This document shows, in pieces, positions 11,201 to 19,029 of a stretch of 64,000 bases of DNA (its first letter is position 1; each line of letters opens with the position of its first letter). The notes beneath the pieces are model-generated. The model was not told the origin of the DNA. It made no database searches and saw only the letters and a program-made list of their open reading frames with translations. The position numbers were made by a program, and so were the translations under genes. The DNA comes from Flabesymbios commensalis (taxonomy: Eukaryota > Annelida > Polychaeta > Terebellida > Flabelligeridae). The DNA lies in assembly GCA_964017125.1 (NCBI GenBank), contig OZ024908.1, forward strand, positions 58,447,402 through 58,511,401, read 5' to 3'.

Positions 11201-14200
11201 ACATTAACCACATGATGGTTAGGCCTACTATATAGTTTAACCAGCGTTATTATAATTTCGGGCCACCATCTAGCATCTTCCAGCGCAAGCGTGGCTAAAC
11301 AAGCTGTGCTCATCTGGCCTTGGGAACGTGGCTGGTAAATTGCATCTTCCTGCGCAAGGCCCACTACTCCCGACATCGGGAGTAGCGGGCCTTGCGCAGG
11401 AAGATGCCATCTACCATGCAGCCCCGTTCCCAAGGCCAGGTTAGCACAGCTTGTCTAGCTACGCTCGCAGAATGATAATGGATCTGACGAGAATGTTGTG
11501 TCTCTGCCCCCTCAGTTTTATTCTCTGAGTGTTTTGCAAAAATAAATGGCGGTCGCCACAATATATGCCGTCACAAATGTGTATCTTGACAGTAGTATGT
11601 CATTATTATACTATTATCATGATTATAGAAACCAACATGACCAAAATCAATCAATCATTAATCATTCCTATATTAGCGTTCAAATCATCGTAGTGTCGAT
11701 CTCAGATATAATTCTCCAGCTACATTATTGTTTATTCTGTTTCTAGGGATGCTGCTATATCTGTGAGCATTTAAACATTAATAAATACATAGCGCCCCTC
11801 CCCCGATTATAACTTTATAATAATTTACCTTATTTTACAATTAAATTTCGTACAGCCCCGTGTGTTGGACCATACATCTCAGTTGTAGGCATCCAATTCG
11901 TATGTCGGCTATGATAGTAGTCTAAACTATTAACTCTCATAATAAATAATTATATTAAACTTTTTTTTTTGTTTCAGGGCCCCATACAGTATCATTTCCT
12001 TGGAAGGTGAAGATGGGAGCTGTAGGCACGGAAGTATCAGGCGTGAGCACTAAAATAGAAAATCCCGACGCCGAAGGAAATGGCGAGGTGAGTACTGAAT
12101 AAATAAATGGGAAAAAATGCGTATTAAACATTTAACCGCCGAACTATTTGATTGGAATTTTCACTCACTTGAAGTTGTCTCGCTGACGCGATCCACAACT
12201 TGAGTGAAAATTATTCAAATTTGACGAAATGGAGGTGAACCATTTTGAAATCCTGCTGATTGATATCACCTTTTAGCATTAACATGTTTAATAGCTGATA
12301 CTTTATGTGCTAATAAAAAATAATAATATAATCTGAACTTTAACCTTTACAGCGCGGGGATCGACTTTAGTCGTCAAATTCAGACGTCTGTAGACGTCAG
12401 ATAATGACGTCTAAAGTCAATCACCGCACTGTAAAAGTAACACTATTTCTAATGACCGTAGACACAGCATATAGGTATTCAAATGAATTGGAAAGAGCTA
12501 ACTAAGACATTTATGAAGGTTTCAAATAAAAAAACCTTCGGTCTTCATGGTTTATAAAAAAATATTTCAGCGCTTTAAGGTTGTGGGTTAATCTGGTAGT
12601 AAATTGATGGTAATAAGTTACAGGACACAGCGCTTTAAAATATAGTAGTGATTTAGGTAAAGGTTTAGTCATGGATGTCAGATACTCAAACCTTGCTAGA
12701 TGCATCAAAACTTGTTTTGTTAAACTAGCATCATAGACTATTGTAGCATACAAATCTAAAATTAACCAACTTCGGCTAAAGAATCGAGTAGGTATGACTA
12801 CAATTAGGTGTTGTACTGGTACCTTTAACCAAGCACCTAAACTAATCATTGAATTAATCCTAGCGGAGTAATACGCCCCACAGCATAATTTTGTATTTTT
12901 AACAAGATTTTCAATCCTGATTTTGTTTATATCTGTGTGCAAGAAATATGTAACGTTACTGTAATTTATTAAATTGCTGTTATTCTCAGATATGTATGAA
13001 GGGCCGGCACGTGTTTATGGGCTACCTGAACCAGGAAGAGAAAACGAAAGAGGCCGTGGACGAGAACAACTGGCTGCACACGGGAGACGTGGGCAAGAAG
13101 GACAAGGCGGGGTTCCTCTCTATTACCGGCAGAATAAAAGGTACCCCACAGTCCCAGTCAGCACACAACATTCGTAAAATATTTGTACAATGTCGGCCCA
13201 ACGTCGAAGACGTTGGGCCGACGTTGTACAAATGTTATACAAATGTTTTGTGTTTGCTGGGGCTACACTGCTGTCCAAATGGCACTAACTGCTGACTTTT
13301 CAAGTGAGCAGCTACAAAATCGTTAACCTTCATTTCGTCAATTCTGAATAATTTTCACATTTTTTATTTTTGAATCGATAGAAGAGTTCTACGTTCCCAA
13401 ATTTTGTCACCTTGAGTGCATGACCCAAAGGCATAGACTAGATTTATGTATTCTGCTCTGTAAACCAAAAGAAAGTATTATGCTTACTTGTTAAGTAAGC
13501 AGATACTGCCTGTTGGCTTTACACGACAGTAGTGTATGCGCGTATGTGTCCGCATACCTGTGACACATGAATAATATATTAAATATCACCACAGGATTTA
13601 CAATTGTTTATGTAATTCCACTATAGAAAATTCATTTGTATATCAGGAGGTGTAAGTCTATATTATCAAATTGTATGATTTTCGTGTGGCAAAGCTATTT
13701 CTCGAGAGGCTGGTGCGGTAGGCCTATTGCTATTTCGTGACTCAGGTATAACATGTGTAAGTGACACTTTTCTAAAACACTTTCTCGGATTACAAGCCCA
13801 TCTCCGGAGTCTAAATTAAAAAAAATCTGTGTTTGATAGCATCATATGCCACCATGGTCACTTTAAGATTCACATGTTTAAATATATAAATCTCGCTGAT
13901 TATGCTTTGAAATCAAACACCTCTTCCACAAAACTATTTAAACACCGATGACGCACATCATATACACCATGCGGCCTGTTTGTTATAGCTTCAAATAAAA
14001 CTCAATAAAACAGGACTTTTGGCGCAGCGGTCTGACAGTAATCACAGCAAAAATTATTCAATTGAAATTTTCACAGATTTAACAGAATGGAGGTCAACGA
14101 TTACACAATTTTGTTGATTGATGCCATTTTCAACATATTTAATGTGCTAATAGAAAATGAGAAAGCGAATATAATTTGTACTGGTGCTTAAAAGTTTCAT

Positions 14201-17200
14201 TTTGATATCATGCTCATAGGCTTGAGCATATACAATATTACCTAAATTTAACTCTTCCTTCACCAACTTCCCCTGATAAAACTACCCCCAGAAACCGACT
14301 TCTTTTTTAAGGAAGACCCCTGAAGTAGCCCCTGGGTACAATAAAGGTTATAGCTATGTGCATGCGCCCATCGCACAAATTAAAAATGCAAGATAATGAA
14401 ATATCTCCATTGAAATTAATGCATGCACACATGGATTTCGCATAAATGCGAAATTTGTAAAGGAAGGTAATTTGCGCATCAATGCGAAATTGGTAAAGGA
14501 AGAGTTAAAAGAATCATATTTTGATTTATATAAGATTTGTGATTTAAAAAAAAAAGGTGATTATAAATAATTCATGCGTGTGTTATTATTTTCAGAAATT
14601 TTAATCACCGCCGGCGGTGAGAACATAGCACCTGTTCAAATAGAGGACACAATGAAGGAAGAGTTACCGTGCGTCAGTAACTGTATGGTTGTAGGAGACA
14701 AGAAAAAGTTCCTGGCCATGCTCATCACACTGAAGGTGACCCAAACTCAAACCCTTTGAACTCAAGTGATATTTTATTTGTGTCTATTTAAACCTGAAAT
14801 TGCAATTCAAATCATTTTAAAACTAAAATTGCTATATGAATCAATTTGAAGCTGACGTTGAAATTTGTATTAATCATGACATCGCAATGTGTATCCATTT
14901 AAAACCAGAGTTGGATTATGTATGCATTTGATGCTGAAATTACGATTTGTATGCAGTCGAAGTAAAGCAGTTTTCAGTTTCAAATTGATACAAATCAATT
15001 TTGCTTCAACCCTCTGAGTTTTTTATTTTAAACTTTCCGTAACTAGAAGTTGTGTATCGCGGTAACTTCAGGTGACTGAAAATTATTGTGATTTGTAAAA
15101 TTTAAGTTCACAAAATATCTGAGATGTATTTCACTTTAGAAAACTGTTTATAAAGTGCTAATAAGGACACCGATATATCACTGTAATCGACACCAGCGCT
15201 CTGAGGTTTAACCCTTTAACCGCCGGTGCCGCATATATTCGGGTTTTCATTTTTATTAGCACATTAAGTACCACATTTTGAACATGGTAAAGATAAAATG
15301 TGTCATCAATCAGCAATATTTGAAAACAGTTAACCTCCATTTTGTCAAATCTGAATATTTTTCCCTCACTTGAAGTTGTGGATCGCGTCAGTGGGTGAAA
15401 ATTCAGATTGAATAATTTGGCGGTTAAAGGGTTAATGAGAGCCTAATATTATGAGAGGCCTGTAGAATTATTGTTGAAATATATTAAACGTAATTTCTTC
15501 CTCGCATGCACTCACAAAAGTAATATAGTGTTATATAATTAGCTATATAGTGTAGATCGTTTTAAATATGTGATTGTCACTTCAAAAAACGCTTTTGGAA
15601 ATACGAATTTATGCTCAATCAGCTACTTTACAGTTTCATGTTCAATTTTTAAACATTATTTCGGTGATGCTTACCTACATTACCTACGTGAGTAATAGAC
15701 AATTTTGTTTCGTATATTTTTATCACCTAAACATTGTTCATTATTTATAACATGGCGATCGTTCCTTCTATATTTGCTGTTTGTAAGCATATTTTTTATG
15801 TAAATATAATTCTCAATGTAGGCTTTGCACTTGGACCCAACAAACACAAAACATTTATATAACATGTGTACAACGTCGGCCCAACGTCTTCGACATTAGA
15901 CCAGCATTGCACAAAATGTTATACAATTATTTTGCGTTTACAATGTTTACTGGAACGTATACTTCATTTGTAACGTGACGCCATCTTGTATTTTACCAGA
16001 CGGATGTTGACCCAGACACTGGCATGCCCAAGGACGAGTTACTGAGAGACACCAGAGAGTGGTGTCAGGCGCAGGGCAGCTCTGCCACTACGGTGTCCCA
16101 GATCCTGAAGGAAAGGGATGCGGGCGTCATCAAAGCGATCCAGGCCGGAGTGGACAGGGCCAACAACAGGGCCGTGTCGAGAGCGGCAAAGATCCAGAAG
16201 TGGTCCATATTACCGCGTGATTTCTCAATCCCTGGAGAAGAATTAGGTATGTATCCTCAGTGTAATTTATGCTCAAAATAAAGATCATCGCAAAGATTCT
16301 TAATACACACCACAATATTATAATAGCGAGCATTCTCAACCCTTCTGCTGCCGGAACAGTGTATACACTCTAAACAATATAGGTTCTTTAGAAGGAACCC
16401 TTCAGTACTATCACCATGCAACCCTAGGAGAACCCTTGCAGGGTTCTCCTGGGGTTGCATGGTGATAGTAGTGAAGGGTTCTTTTTGAAGAACCTTAGTG
16501 TTGAGAGTGTAGTGTGTATGGTTCAAAGCTTCTTTTAGATCACTGAAAATATCATCAAATTTGATAAAATAGCTTTTGGTAGGTGCTCAGTTAATACAAT
16601 AATTCAATCTTCGAGATGTCTGTTCTGTCATAAATATAATTCTTTCTCGTCATTTGAAGCTGGCAATTGCGCTAGCAAATCCAGCTTCGAATGAATGAAA
16701 ATGAAGCACATAATTCAGATAAGATGATGTTGGGGTTCGTCTAGCCTACCATGATTATGTGCATTGACAGGCGGATGTTGGGACGCAAGTCCCATGGTAA
16801 CATTTTAAATTGTTTGTTTTCTGTCGGTCTCGGATACTTGAATAAAGGTATACAAGTGCATTATTTGAGACATAATTGTAAATTCCATAGCCTTAGTCAT
16901 AAACTTGTTTTTACAACTTTTAGTAGGGAGAAAAAAAAGAAATTTAAACGTTGAATATGACCGATTAGACGAGATATTACATTACCATGATGACATCATT
17001 GAACGCTGAATTACCATAATAAATTAAAAAACACATGTTATTTACGAATAATTAAATTTGAACACTGCTCTCGAACATACATAATTCGAAATTCAAAACC
17101 TAAGTGCTCTGAGGCTGAGCACGCGTCATCTCGGTCGCAGAGGCTCCTCGCAATAATGAATATTTACGAGTGGGTGGGAGAGAAACTCTGTGTTCATTTG

Positions 17201-17513
17201 GAGCAAACTTTATTTATAAAGGCAAACCTTACTTTTGGAAGGATTGATACAAATGTATGTATTGGCAACAATATTTAAAAAGTAAATACCGATTATTCTG
17301 CCAAGAAGTCAATTAGGATTCGCACAAAAGCATCCATCTAAATTATTCTTGATATCCCTTTATATTTCATACAAGTGTATAATTATGTTAACAATCAACA
17401 TCATTAATAATTGATATGGTATGCTTTCAGGGCCCACGTTGAAGTTGAAAAGGATGGTGGTCGCGAAGATGTACGCAGCCACAATTGAATCATTCTACGC
17501 CGACGGTTCATGA
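2279..17513 (+). CDS. ACSBG: Long-chain fatty-acid CoA ligase, bubblegum family (complete, 15 coding exons)
   Basis: The exons 2279-2285, 2770-2931, 3818-3903, 4445-4533, 4800-5001, 5651-5752, 6928-6975, 7959-8126, 9502-9683, 10987-11177, 11978-12087, 12990-13140, 14596-14735, 16000-16246 and 17431-17513 join in frame to 655 residues plus TGA, close to the ~666 of human ACSBG2. Every junction is AG/GT with matching phase. The enzyme activates long-chain fatty acids in two steps, via acyl-AMP to acyl-CoA, normally at internal membranes. Visible motifs: P-loop YTSGTTGNPKG (215-225), SYLPLSHIAAQM in exon 8, LYGMSE with the catalytic-type Glu410, the ATP-binding HTGD around Asp482, and GRIKEILITAGGEN (496-509), which holds the hinge. 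No transmembrane anchor is evident. The ACSBG identity rests on remembered alignment to human ACSBG2 (for example FHGVGIVGFNSPEWFI and the GPHTV segment). No frameshift or internal stop is seen. The first exon has an acceptor upstream, so a non-coding 5' exon must exist. Confidence 0.95.
2293..2560 (+). mobile_element. piggyBac-like MITE family B, degraded copy
   Basis: It starts at a TTAA (2293-2296) seven bases after the exon-1 donor and continues AAGCGTTACAGC. It has the family's palindromic CAGTCGTCAGAATCTGAC core and the trailing body GACCCATAACATTCAAATGA and AGAAAGAGCTAAC. Family B copies elsewhere have the fuller form TTAA-CCTTTACAGCGCGGGG ... CGCTTTAAGGG-TTAA. Confidence 0.65.
2770..2931 (+). 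CDS. ACSBG: ACSBG coding exon 2 (residues 3-57)
   Basis: Bounded by TTTTTCAG and GGTAAGC. It encodes the N-terminal lead-in with ADSYWTIHRDKPVKL and ISMFKSTVEKSPTQAAM, matching the family's N-terminal helix before the adenylation domain. It ends one base into Ala57. Confidence 0.92.
3818..3903 (+). CDS. ACSBG: ACSBG coding exon 3 (residues 57-85)
   Basis: Bounded by TATTTTCAG and GTAAGG. It encodes VKRGGEWKKWTYKQY and AAKSLIK, the start of the AMP-binding domain. It ends in phase 0. Confidence 0.93.
4062..4235 (+). mobile_element. MITE family A variant with CACTTGAAGTTGTG palindrome
   Basis: It begins TAAACCGCTAAATTAA and carries the inverted pair CCACTTGGAAGTTGTG / CACAATTTCCAGTGG. Its tail TTAATTTGAGACGATACAT and TTTAAACACCCATATTTATT is shared with the copy at 9756-9960 and, in part, 5028-5100. 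Confidence 0.6.
4240..4444 (+). mobile_element. MITE family B copy ending at the exon-4 acceptor
   Basis: It matches the family B body in order: GGGCCCGATGATCGACTTTA, AGAGTAAAACATATTTATAA, ATAGGTATTCAAATAAAGCG, AGAGCTAACTAAGACATTTA and TTTGGTCTGCAATGGTTTAT. In other copies the last block runs into TTTCAGCGCTTTAAGG. Here TTTTCAG is the acceptor of ACSBG exon 4. Confidence 0.75.
4445..4533 (+). CDS. ACSBG: ACSBG coding exon 4 (residues 86-115)
   Basis: It encodes LGLEPFHGVGIVGFNSPEWF and continues to IHAG. The acceptor TTTTCAG lies at the end of an intronic MITE copy (4240-4444), and the donor is GTAAGA at 4534. The antisense and frame-shifted open frames here are shadows. Confidence 0.94.
4800..5001 (+). 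CDS. ACSBG: ACSBG coding exon 5 (residues 115-182)
   Basis: Acceptor CTTTACCAG, donor GTAAGT. It encodes GVYTTNTPEACQYVLENCEA, VVENDQQLQKIL and LPHLKAIVQW, all highly typical of ACSBG proteins. It ends in phase 0 after KIFT. Confidence 0.95.
5651..5752 (+). CDS. ACSBG: ACSBG coding exon 6 (residues 183-216)
   Basis: Acceptor TTGATTTCAG, donor GTAATG. It encodes WKQFMSLGVDLPDSTLRERI and ends CCLLIYT. The exon boundary cuts the adenylate-forming P-loop between Thr216 and Ser217. The correct frame starts at TGG 5651; the other open frame across this exon is a shadow. Confidence 0.93.
5795..5935 (+). mobile_element. MITE family A variant, palindromic
   Basis: Starts TTAACCCTGTACGCGC and contains a near-perfect hairpin: TTTCACCCACTTGAAGTTGT, a short spacer, then ACAACTTCAAGTGGGTGAAA. 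Confidence 0.65.
6006..6302 (+). mobile_element. SINE with two tRNA-like heads
   Basis: Head 1 (about 6006-6082) has GGTGCTGAGGTTAAAGCTGC and the B-box-like GCGGGTTCGAATCCC. Head 2 (about 6135-6210) has CCGTGACCGAGAGGTAGCG and GGGGCTCGAATTTCG. The body is CCTGGCCCAATTTAGCCTAT, then a CATTCATTCATTG tail. The same order recurs at 32.9 and 44.7 kb. Confidence 0.8.
6662..6870 (+). mobile_element. piggyBac-like MITE family A (3' end degraded)
   Basis: TTAA at 6658-6661, then CCCTTTAACCGCCGGTGCCG. The body ATTAAGTACCACATTTTAAA matches the intact copy at 15212-15431. The right terminus is not clear. Confidence 0.75.
6928..6975 (+). CDS. ACSBG: ACSBG coding exon 7 (residues 217-232), P-loop micro-exon
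   Basis: A 48-base exon between GTGTTTTAG and GTGAGT. It encodes SGTTGNPKGVMLSHDN, the core nucleotide-binding loop of the ANL superfamily. It is in phase 0 on both sides. Confidence 0.94.
7137..7318 (+). repeat. (TAGAA)n microsatellite with graded variants
   Basis: About 20 TAGAA pentamers change stepwise along the + strand into CAGAA, then CGGAA, followed by CACTAA and CAGACAGAA runs. It lies in ACSBG intron 7. Confidence 0.95.
7343..7580 (+). mobile_element. piggyBac-like MITE family A
   Basis: Flanked by TTAG (left) and TTAA (7581-7584). The ends are CCCTTGAACAGCCGG and CAGCTAAAGGG. It contains AACATGTTAAAGATAAAAC and the internal inverted pair around GGATCGCGTCAGCGAGACAC. Confidence 0.8.
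7959..8126 (+). CDS. ACSBG: ACSBG coding exon 8 (residues 233-288)
   Basis: Acceptor TTTTTTCAG, donor GTATTA. It encodes LTWTAQ, then ISYLPLSHIAAQMLDIYLPI and FAQPDALK. The intron immediately after the donor is a minus-oriented MITE copy. Confidence 0.94.
8131..8345 (-). mobile_element. MITE family B copy starting at the exon-8 donor
   Basis: Read on the + strand it starts AGCGCTGAAATATTTTTGTA at 8132, five bases after the exon ends. It continues through GCTTCATTTGAATACCTATG to the perfect palindromic core built from GACGTCAGAATCTGACGTC. Confidence 0.85.
9502..9683 (+). CDS. ACSBG: ACSBG coding exon 9 (residues 289-349)
   Basis: Acceptor TTTATTACAG, donor GTAAGA. It encodes LKEVRPTAFFGVPRVWEKIQ and AVWAKDVGLKGN. 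The FFGVPRVWEKI block is a hallmark of long-chain and bubblegum synthetases. It ends in phase 2. Confidence 0.94.
9756..9960 (+). mobile_element. MITE family A variant
   Basis: Starts AACCCGTACACCGCTAAATT and contains the hairpin arms CCACTTAATGTTGTGTGTCG / CGACCCACAACTTCAAGTGG. The tail AGACCAAACATTCGCAGATA is shared with 4062-4235. In intron 9. Confidence 0.65.
10272..10470 (+). mobile_element. SINE, second tRNA-like head and tail only
   Basis: TCCATGACCGAGAGGTAGCT, then GGGGCTCGAGTTTCGAATAC, CTCCTGGCCTAGTTTAGCAT and a TTTTATTTCATTTCATC tail. It lacks the first head seen at 6006 and 32862. Confidence 0.75.
10730..10945 (+). mobile_element. MITE family B copy in intron 9
   Basis: TTAGCGCGGGGACCGCC at the left. 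The body ACCCATAACATAGGTATTCA and CTAACTAAGACATTTATGAT is followed by ATGTCAGTGCTTTGATGG at the right end. It ends about 45 bases before the exon-10 acceptor. Confidence 0.75.
10987..11177 (+). CDS. ACSBG: ACSBG coding exon 10 (residues 349-413)
   Basis: Acceptor TTTTACCAG, donor GTTTGT. It encodes FKKVKMQLGLDRCNFCLTGA and CELYGMSENS. Glu410 of YGMSE corresponds to the conserved catalytic Glu of the YGxTE-type motif. Confidence 0.94.
11248..11481. repeat. ~230-bp imperfect hairpin in ACSBG intron 10
   Basis: The centre is CTACTCCCGACATCGGGAGTAG-like at 11364-11387 and the arms extend ~100 bases each side. Left GCATCTTCCTGCGCAAGGCC pairs with right GGCCTTGCGCAGGAAGATGC, and farther out CTGGCCTTGGGAACG pairs with CGTTCCCAAGGCCAG. 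Probably a foldback transposon remnant. Antisense frames here are artefacts. Confidence 0.85.
11978..12087 (+). CDS. ACSBG: ACSBG coding exon 11 (residues 413-449)
   Basis: Acceptor TTGTTTCAG after a T-run, donor GTGAGT. It encodes GPHTVSFPWKVKMGAVGTEV and ENPDAEGNGE, matching the GPHT segment that follows the catalytic motif in ACSBG proteins. No ATG-initiated frame is visible here; it is recognised only by homology and phase. Confidence 0.92.
12129..12343 (-). mobile_element. MITE family A copy, minus orientation
   Basis: It carries TTTAACCGCCGAACTATTTG, the hairpin CACTCACTTGAAGTTGTCTC / ATCCACAACTTGAGTG, then AATGGAGGTGAACCATTTTG and TATGTGCTAATAAAAAATAA. Its end coincides with the TTAA where the next element begins. 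Confidence 0.7.
12344..12587 (+). mobile_element. MITE family B, near-complete reference copy
   Basis: TTAA (12340-12343), CCTTTACAGCGCGGGGATCG, the palindromic core with GACGTCTGTAGACGTC, and the body GCATATAGGTATTCAAATGA. The end is TATTTCAGCGCTTTAAGG, with TTAA at 12588-12591. No coding capacity. Confidence 0.85.
12990..13140 (+). CDS. ACSBG: ACSBG coding exon 12 (residues 450-500)
   Basis: Acceptor TTATTCTCAG, donor GTACCC. It encodes ICMKGRHVFMGYLNQEEKTK, NNWLHTGDVGKKDKAGFLSI and TGRIK. Asp482 of HTGD contacts ribose in the family. A palindromic element begins about 12 bases into the following intron. Confidence 0.94.
13153..13261. mobile_element. Short hairpin element (H family), copy 1
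   Basis: Ends CCCAGTCAGCACACAACATT / AATGTTTTGTGTTTGCTGGG. The inner arms ATTTGTACAATGTCGGCCCA and TGGGCCGACGTTGTACAAAT meet at ACGTCGAAGACGT. It begins 12 bases after the exon-12 donor. Confidence 0.85.
14040..14195 (-). mobile_element. MITE family A fragment
   Basis: AATTATTCAATTGAAATTTT, ACAGAATGGAGGTCAACGAT and CATATTTAATGTGCTAATAG match the inner part of family A in minus orientation. Both termini are unclear. Confidence 0.55.
14596..14735 (+). CDS. ACSBG: ACSBG coding exon 13 (residues 500-546)
   Basis: Acceptor TATTTTCAG, donor GTGACC. It encodes EILITAGGENIAPVQIED and VVGDKKKFLAMLITLK, the hinge and the C-terminal lid domain. Confidence 0.94.
15212..15431 (+). mobile_element. piggyBac-like MITE family A, intact reference copy
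   Basis: 220 bases flanked by TTAA on both sides (15208-15211 and 15432-15435). Terminal inverted repeats are CCCTTTAACCGCC and GGCGGTTAAAGGG. TTAA duplication and a CCC/GGG terminus are the known piggyBac-superfamily hallmarks. It is non-coding, so it must have relied on a transposase in trans. Confidence 0.88.
15836..15953. mobile_element. Hairpin element H family, decayed copy
   Basis: CCCAACAAACACAAAACATT at the left; AATGTTTACTGG at the right. The centre is CCAACGTCTTCGACATTAGA. The arms belong to the same subtype as the 13153 copy (TGTACAACGTCGGCC). Confidence 0.7.
16000..16246 (+). CDS. ACSBG: ACSBG coding exon 14 (residues 547-629)
   Basis: Acceptor TATTTTACCAG, donor GTATGT. It encodes TDVDPDTGMPKDELL, GSSATTVSQILKERDAGVIK and IQKWSILPRDFSIPGEEL, typical of the ACSBG C-terminal domain. 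Confidence 0.94.
16365..16510. mobile_element. 146-bp hairpin MITE in ACSBG intron 14
   Basis: Long complementary arms: ACACTCTAAACAATATAGGT pairs with the reverse of ACCTTAGTGTTGAGAGTGT, and CTATCACCATGCAACCC with GGGTTGCATGGTGATAG. The loop is at GAACCCTTGCAGGGTTC. The repeated GGTTCTT/AAGAACC motif is common in animal hairpin MITEs. Confidence 0.85.
17100..17165 (-). mobile_element. SINE second-head fragment
   Basis: GAGGCTGAGCACGCGTCATC and TCGGTCGCAGAGGCTCCTCG match the minus orientation of the second SINE head at 44.7 kb. Confidence 0.5.
17431..17513 (+). CDS. ACSBG: ACSBG terminal coding exon 15 (residues 629-655, stop)
   Basis: Acceptor ATGCTTTCAG. It encodes GPTLKLKRMVVAKMYAATIE and ends FYADGS-TGA (17511-17513). 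The GPTLKLKR block matches the conserved C-terminus of family members. Confidence 0.93.
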
Positions 17514-17714
17514 GATTTGTTTTTAAAAGAGAGAGAGAGAGCCGAGACAACTGTGTATTAAAATCACTACTAACCACGTGGTCTCCAAAGCAGAGAACTG
17601 TACATTACAGACTGTTGCTGTACATAGTGTCCAGTAATCATATCAGCGTCTCAATTACATGTGTATCAACCATATCAAACATCACACGAAAGAAAGAATG
17701 AATATTGAATAAAC
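17514..17714 (+). promoter_or_regulatory. ACSBG 3'UTR with AATAAA polyadenylation signal
   Basis: AATAAA at 17708-17713 is the first canonical signal after the stop codon (about 195 bases on). A (GAAT)n microsatellite starts immediately after it, so the cleavage site probably lies at or within the repeat. A short GAGAGAGAGAGAG run at 17529-17541 is inside the UTR. Confidence 0.55.
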
Positions 17715-17850
17715 GATTGAATGAATGAATGAATGGATGAATAAATGAATGAATGAATGAATGAATGAATGAATGAATGAATGAATGAATGAATGAATGA
17801 ATGAATGAATGAATGAATGAATGAATGAATGAATGAATGAATGAATGAAT
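17703..17850. repeat. (GAAT)n microsatellite
   Basis: Nearly uninterrupted GAAT tetramers right after the ACSBG polyadenylation signal. The antisense frames encoding Ile-His-Ser-Phe repeats are artefacts. Confidence 0.97.
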
Positions 17851-18222
17851 GAGATAACATATGACATTGTACGGGATGTATAATTCAAATTTGTCTGTTA
17901 AGAGTATCGACCCATAACGCAACATAAAGAATAAGTCAGTCCGAAATAAGCACGATACATTGATTTTATGCTGATCTAATATTGGTTCGTCGTCTACGAC
18001 GGTCCAACATTAATAAAATATTGGGTCAATGCCACGTACCTGCTGGGACGTGACCATAGGACTAATGATATGAACATAAATGAGCCTGAATATATATTGT
18101 TATTCACCAGATGGGGCTTATGCAGCATCGTAATTTCAGTTCACCCTAAGGTTTTTCATCGACGTCATCTCAAAAGGCGTGTCGTATTTACTGAGTATTT
18201 GTCTACCGTGTGATGATAACAT

Positions 18223-18334
18223 CCCAACAGACACACAAGGCGTTGAATCAAAGTTGGTTTTACGTTGGTCCAACGTCGTAGACGGTGGACCAATGTTAAA
18301 CCAACACTTATTCAACGTCTCGTGTCTGCTGGGG
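18223..18334. mobile_element. Hairpin element H family, second arm subtype
   Basis: CCCAACAGACACACAAGGCG and CGTCTCGTGTCTGCTGGG ends, centre CCAACGTCGTAGACGGTGG. The arms use GTTGAATCAAAGTTGG versus CCAACACTTATTCAAC. A half copy with CGTCGTCTACGACGG lies at 17,975-18,050. Confidence 0.8.
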
Positions 18335-18780
18335 GTGATGCAAAATGTACTGATGGTGTAGCAAATGAAAAAGTGTAAACCTATATTACATAGCTTATAA
18401 TTATTCCAGTTTGTGCTGTTCGGCTCCATATACATGGGAACTAAATAAGTTACGTGGCCCACGCATATATCTCTTTTGGTCCCAGCTGTTCGGAAATAGC
18501 CTCTCATCATATCTGTGGAATGGGGTCAATATGTGGGTACATATTATTCATATAAATATATGTGTGACTATATTGTGCCTACATGCATATAATGCTTATG
18601 AATGGCGCATCCTCATGTCATGTGAATGGCAGTAACGGAACCAAAGAGCCCTAAAAATAAATTGTCTCAACAACAACAAATTGTCAAAATATCTGTATTT
18701 GGCGCCCAAAATTTACTAGGTTAGTGCATGAAGTTGAGGTATTTTTTTATGTCAATCCCCCATATAATAGCTGAGAAGAA

Positions 18781-19024
18781 CAGTGTGGGAATCGACTTTA
18801 GACGTCAGAATCTGAAGTCTGTAGACGTCAGATTCTGACGTCTTAAAGTCGATCCCCGTACAGGAAAAGTACAGGAAAAGTAAAAATAATTCAAACAGCC
18901 GTAGACCCATAACATAGGTATTCAAATGAATCAGAAAGAGCTGACTAAGACAATTATGATGATTACCAATTGAAATAAAACTCTTTGCTTTCCATAGTTT
19001 ACAAAAAAATGAACGCTTTAAGGG
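18781..19024 (+). mobile_element. MITE family B copy
   Basis: GGGAATCGACTTTAGACGTC, the palindromic core, AACATAGGTATTCAAATGAA, and the right end AACGCTTTAAGGG followed by TTAA (19025-19028). Intergenic, 1 kb past the ACSBG gene. Confidence 0.82.
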
Positions 19025-19029
19025 TTAAA

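Noticed and set aside
11122-11433. Antisense frame overlapping ACSBG exon 10
   Set aside because: Shadow of the exon continued through the 230-bp hairpin.
12511-12942. 143-codon antisense frame in ACSBG intron 11
   Set aside because: It runs through a family B MITE end, shows no domain, and has no supporting splice signals; probably chance or unclassified repeat.
17638-17925. Three antisense frames of Ile-His-Ser-Phe repeats
   Set aside because: Pure translation of the (GAAT)n microsatellite.
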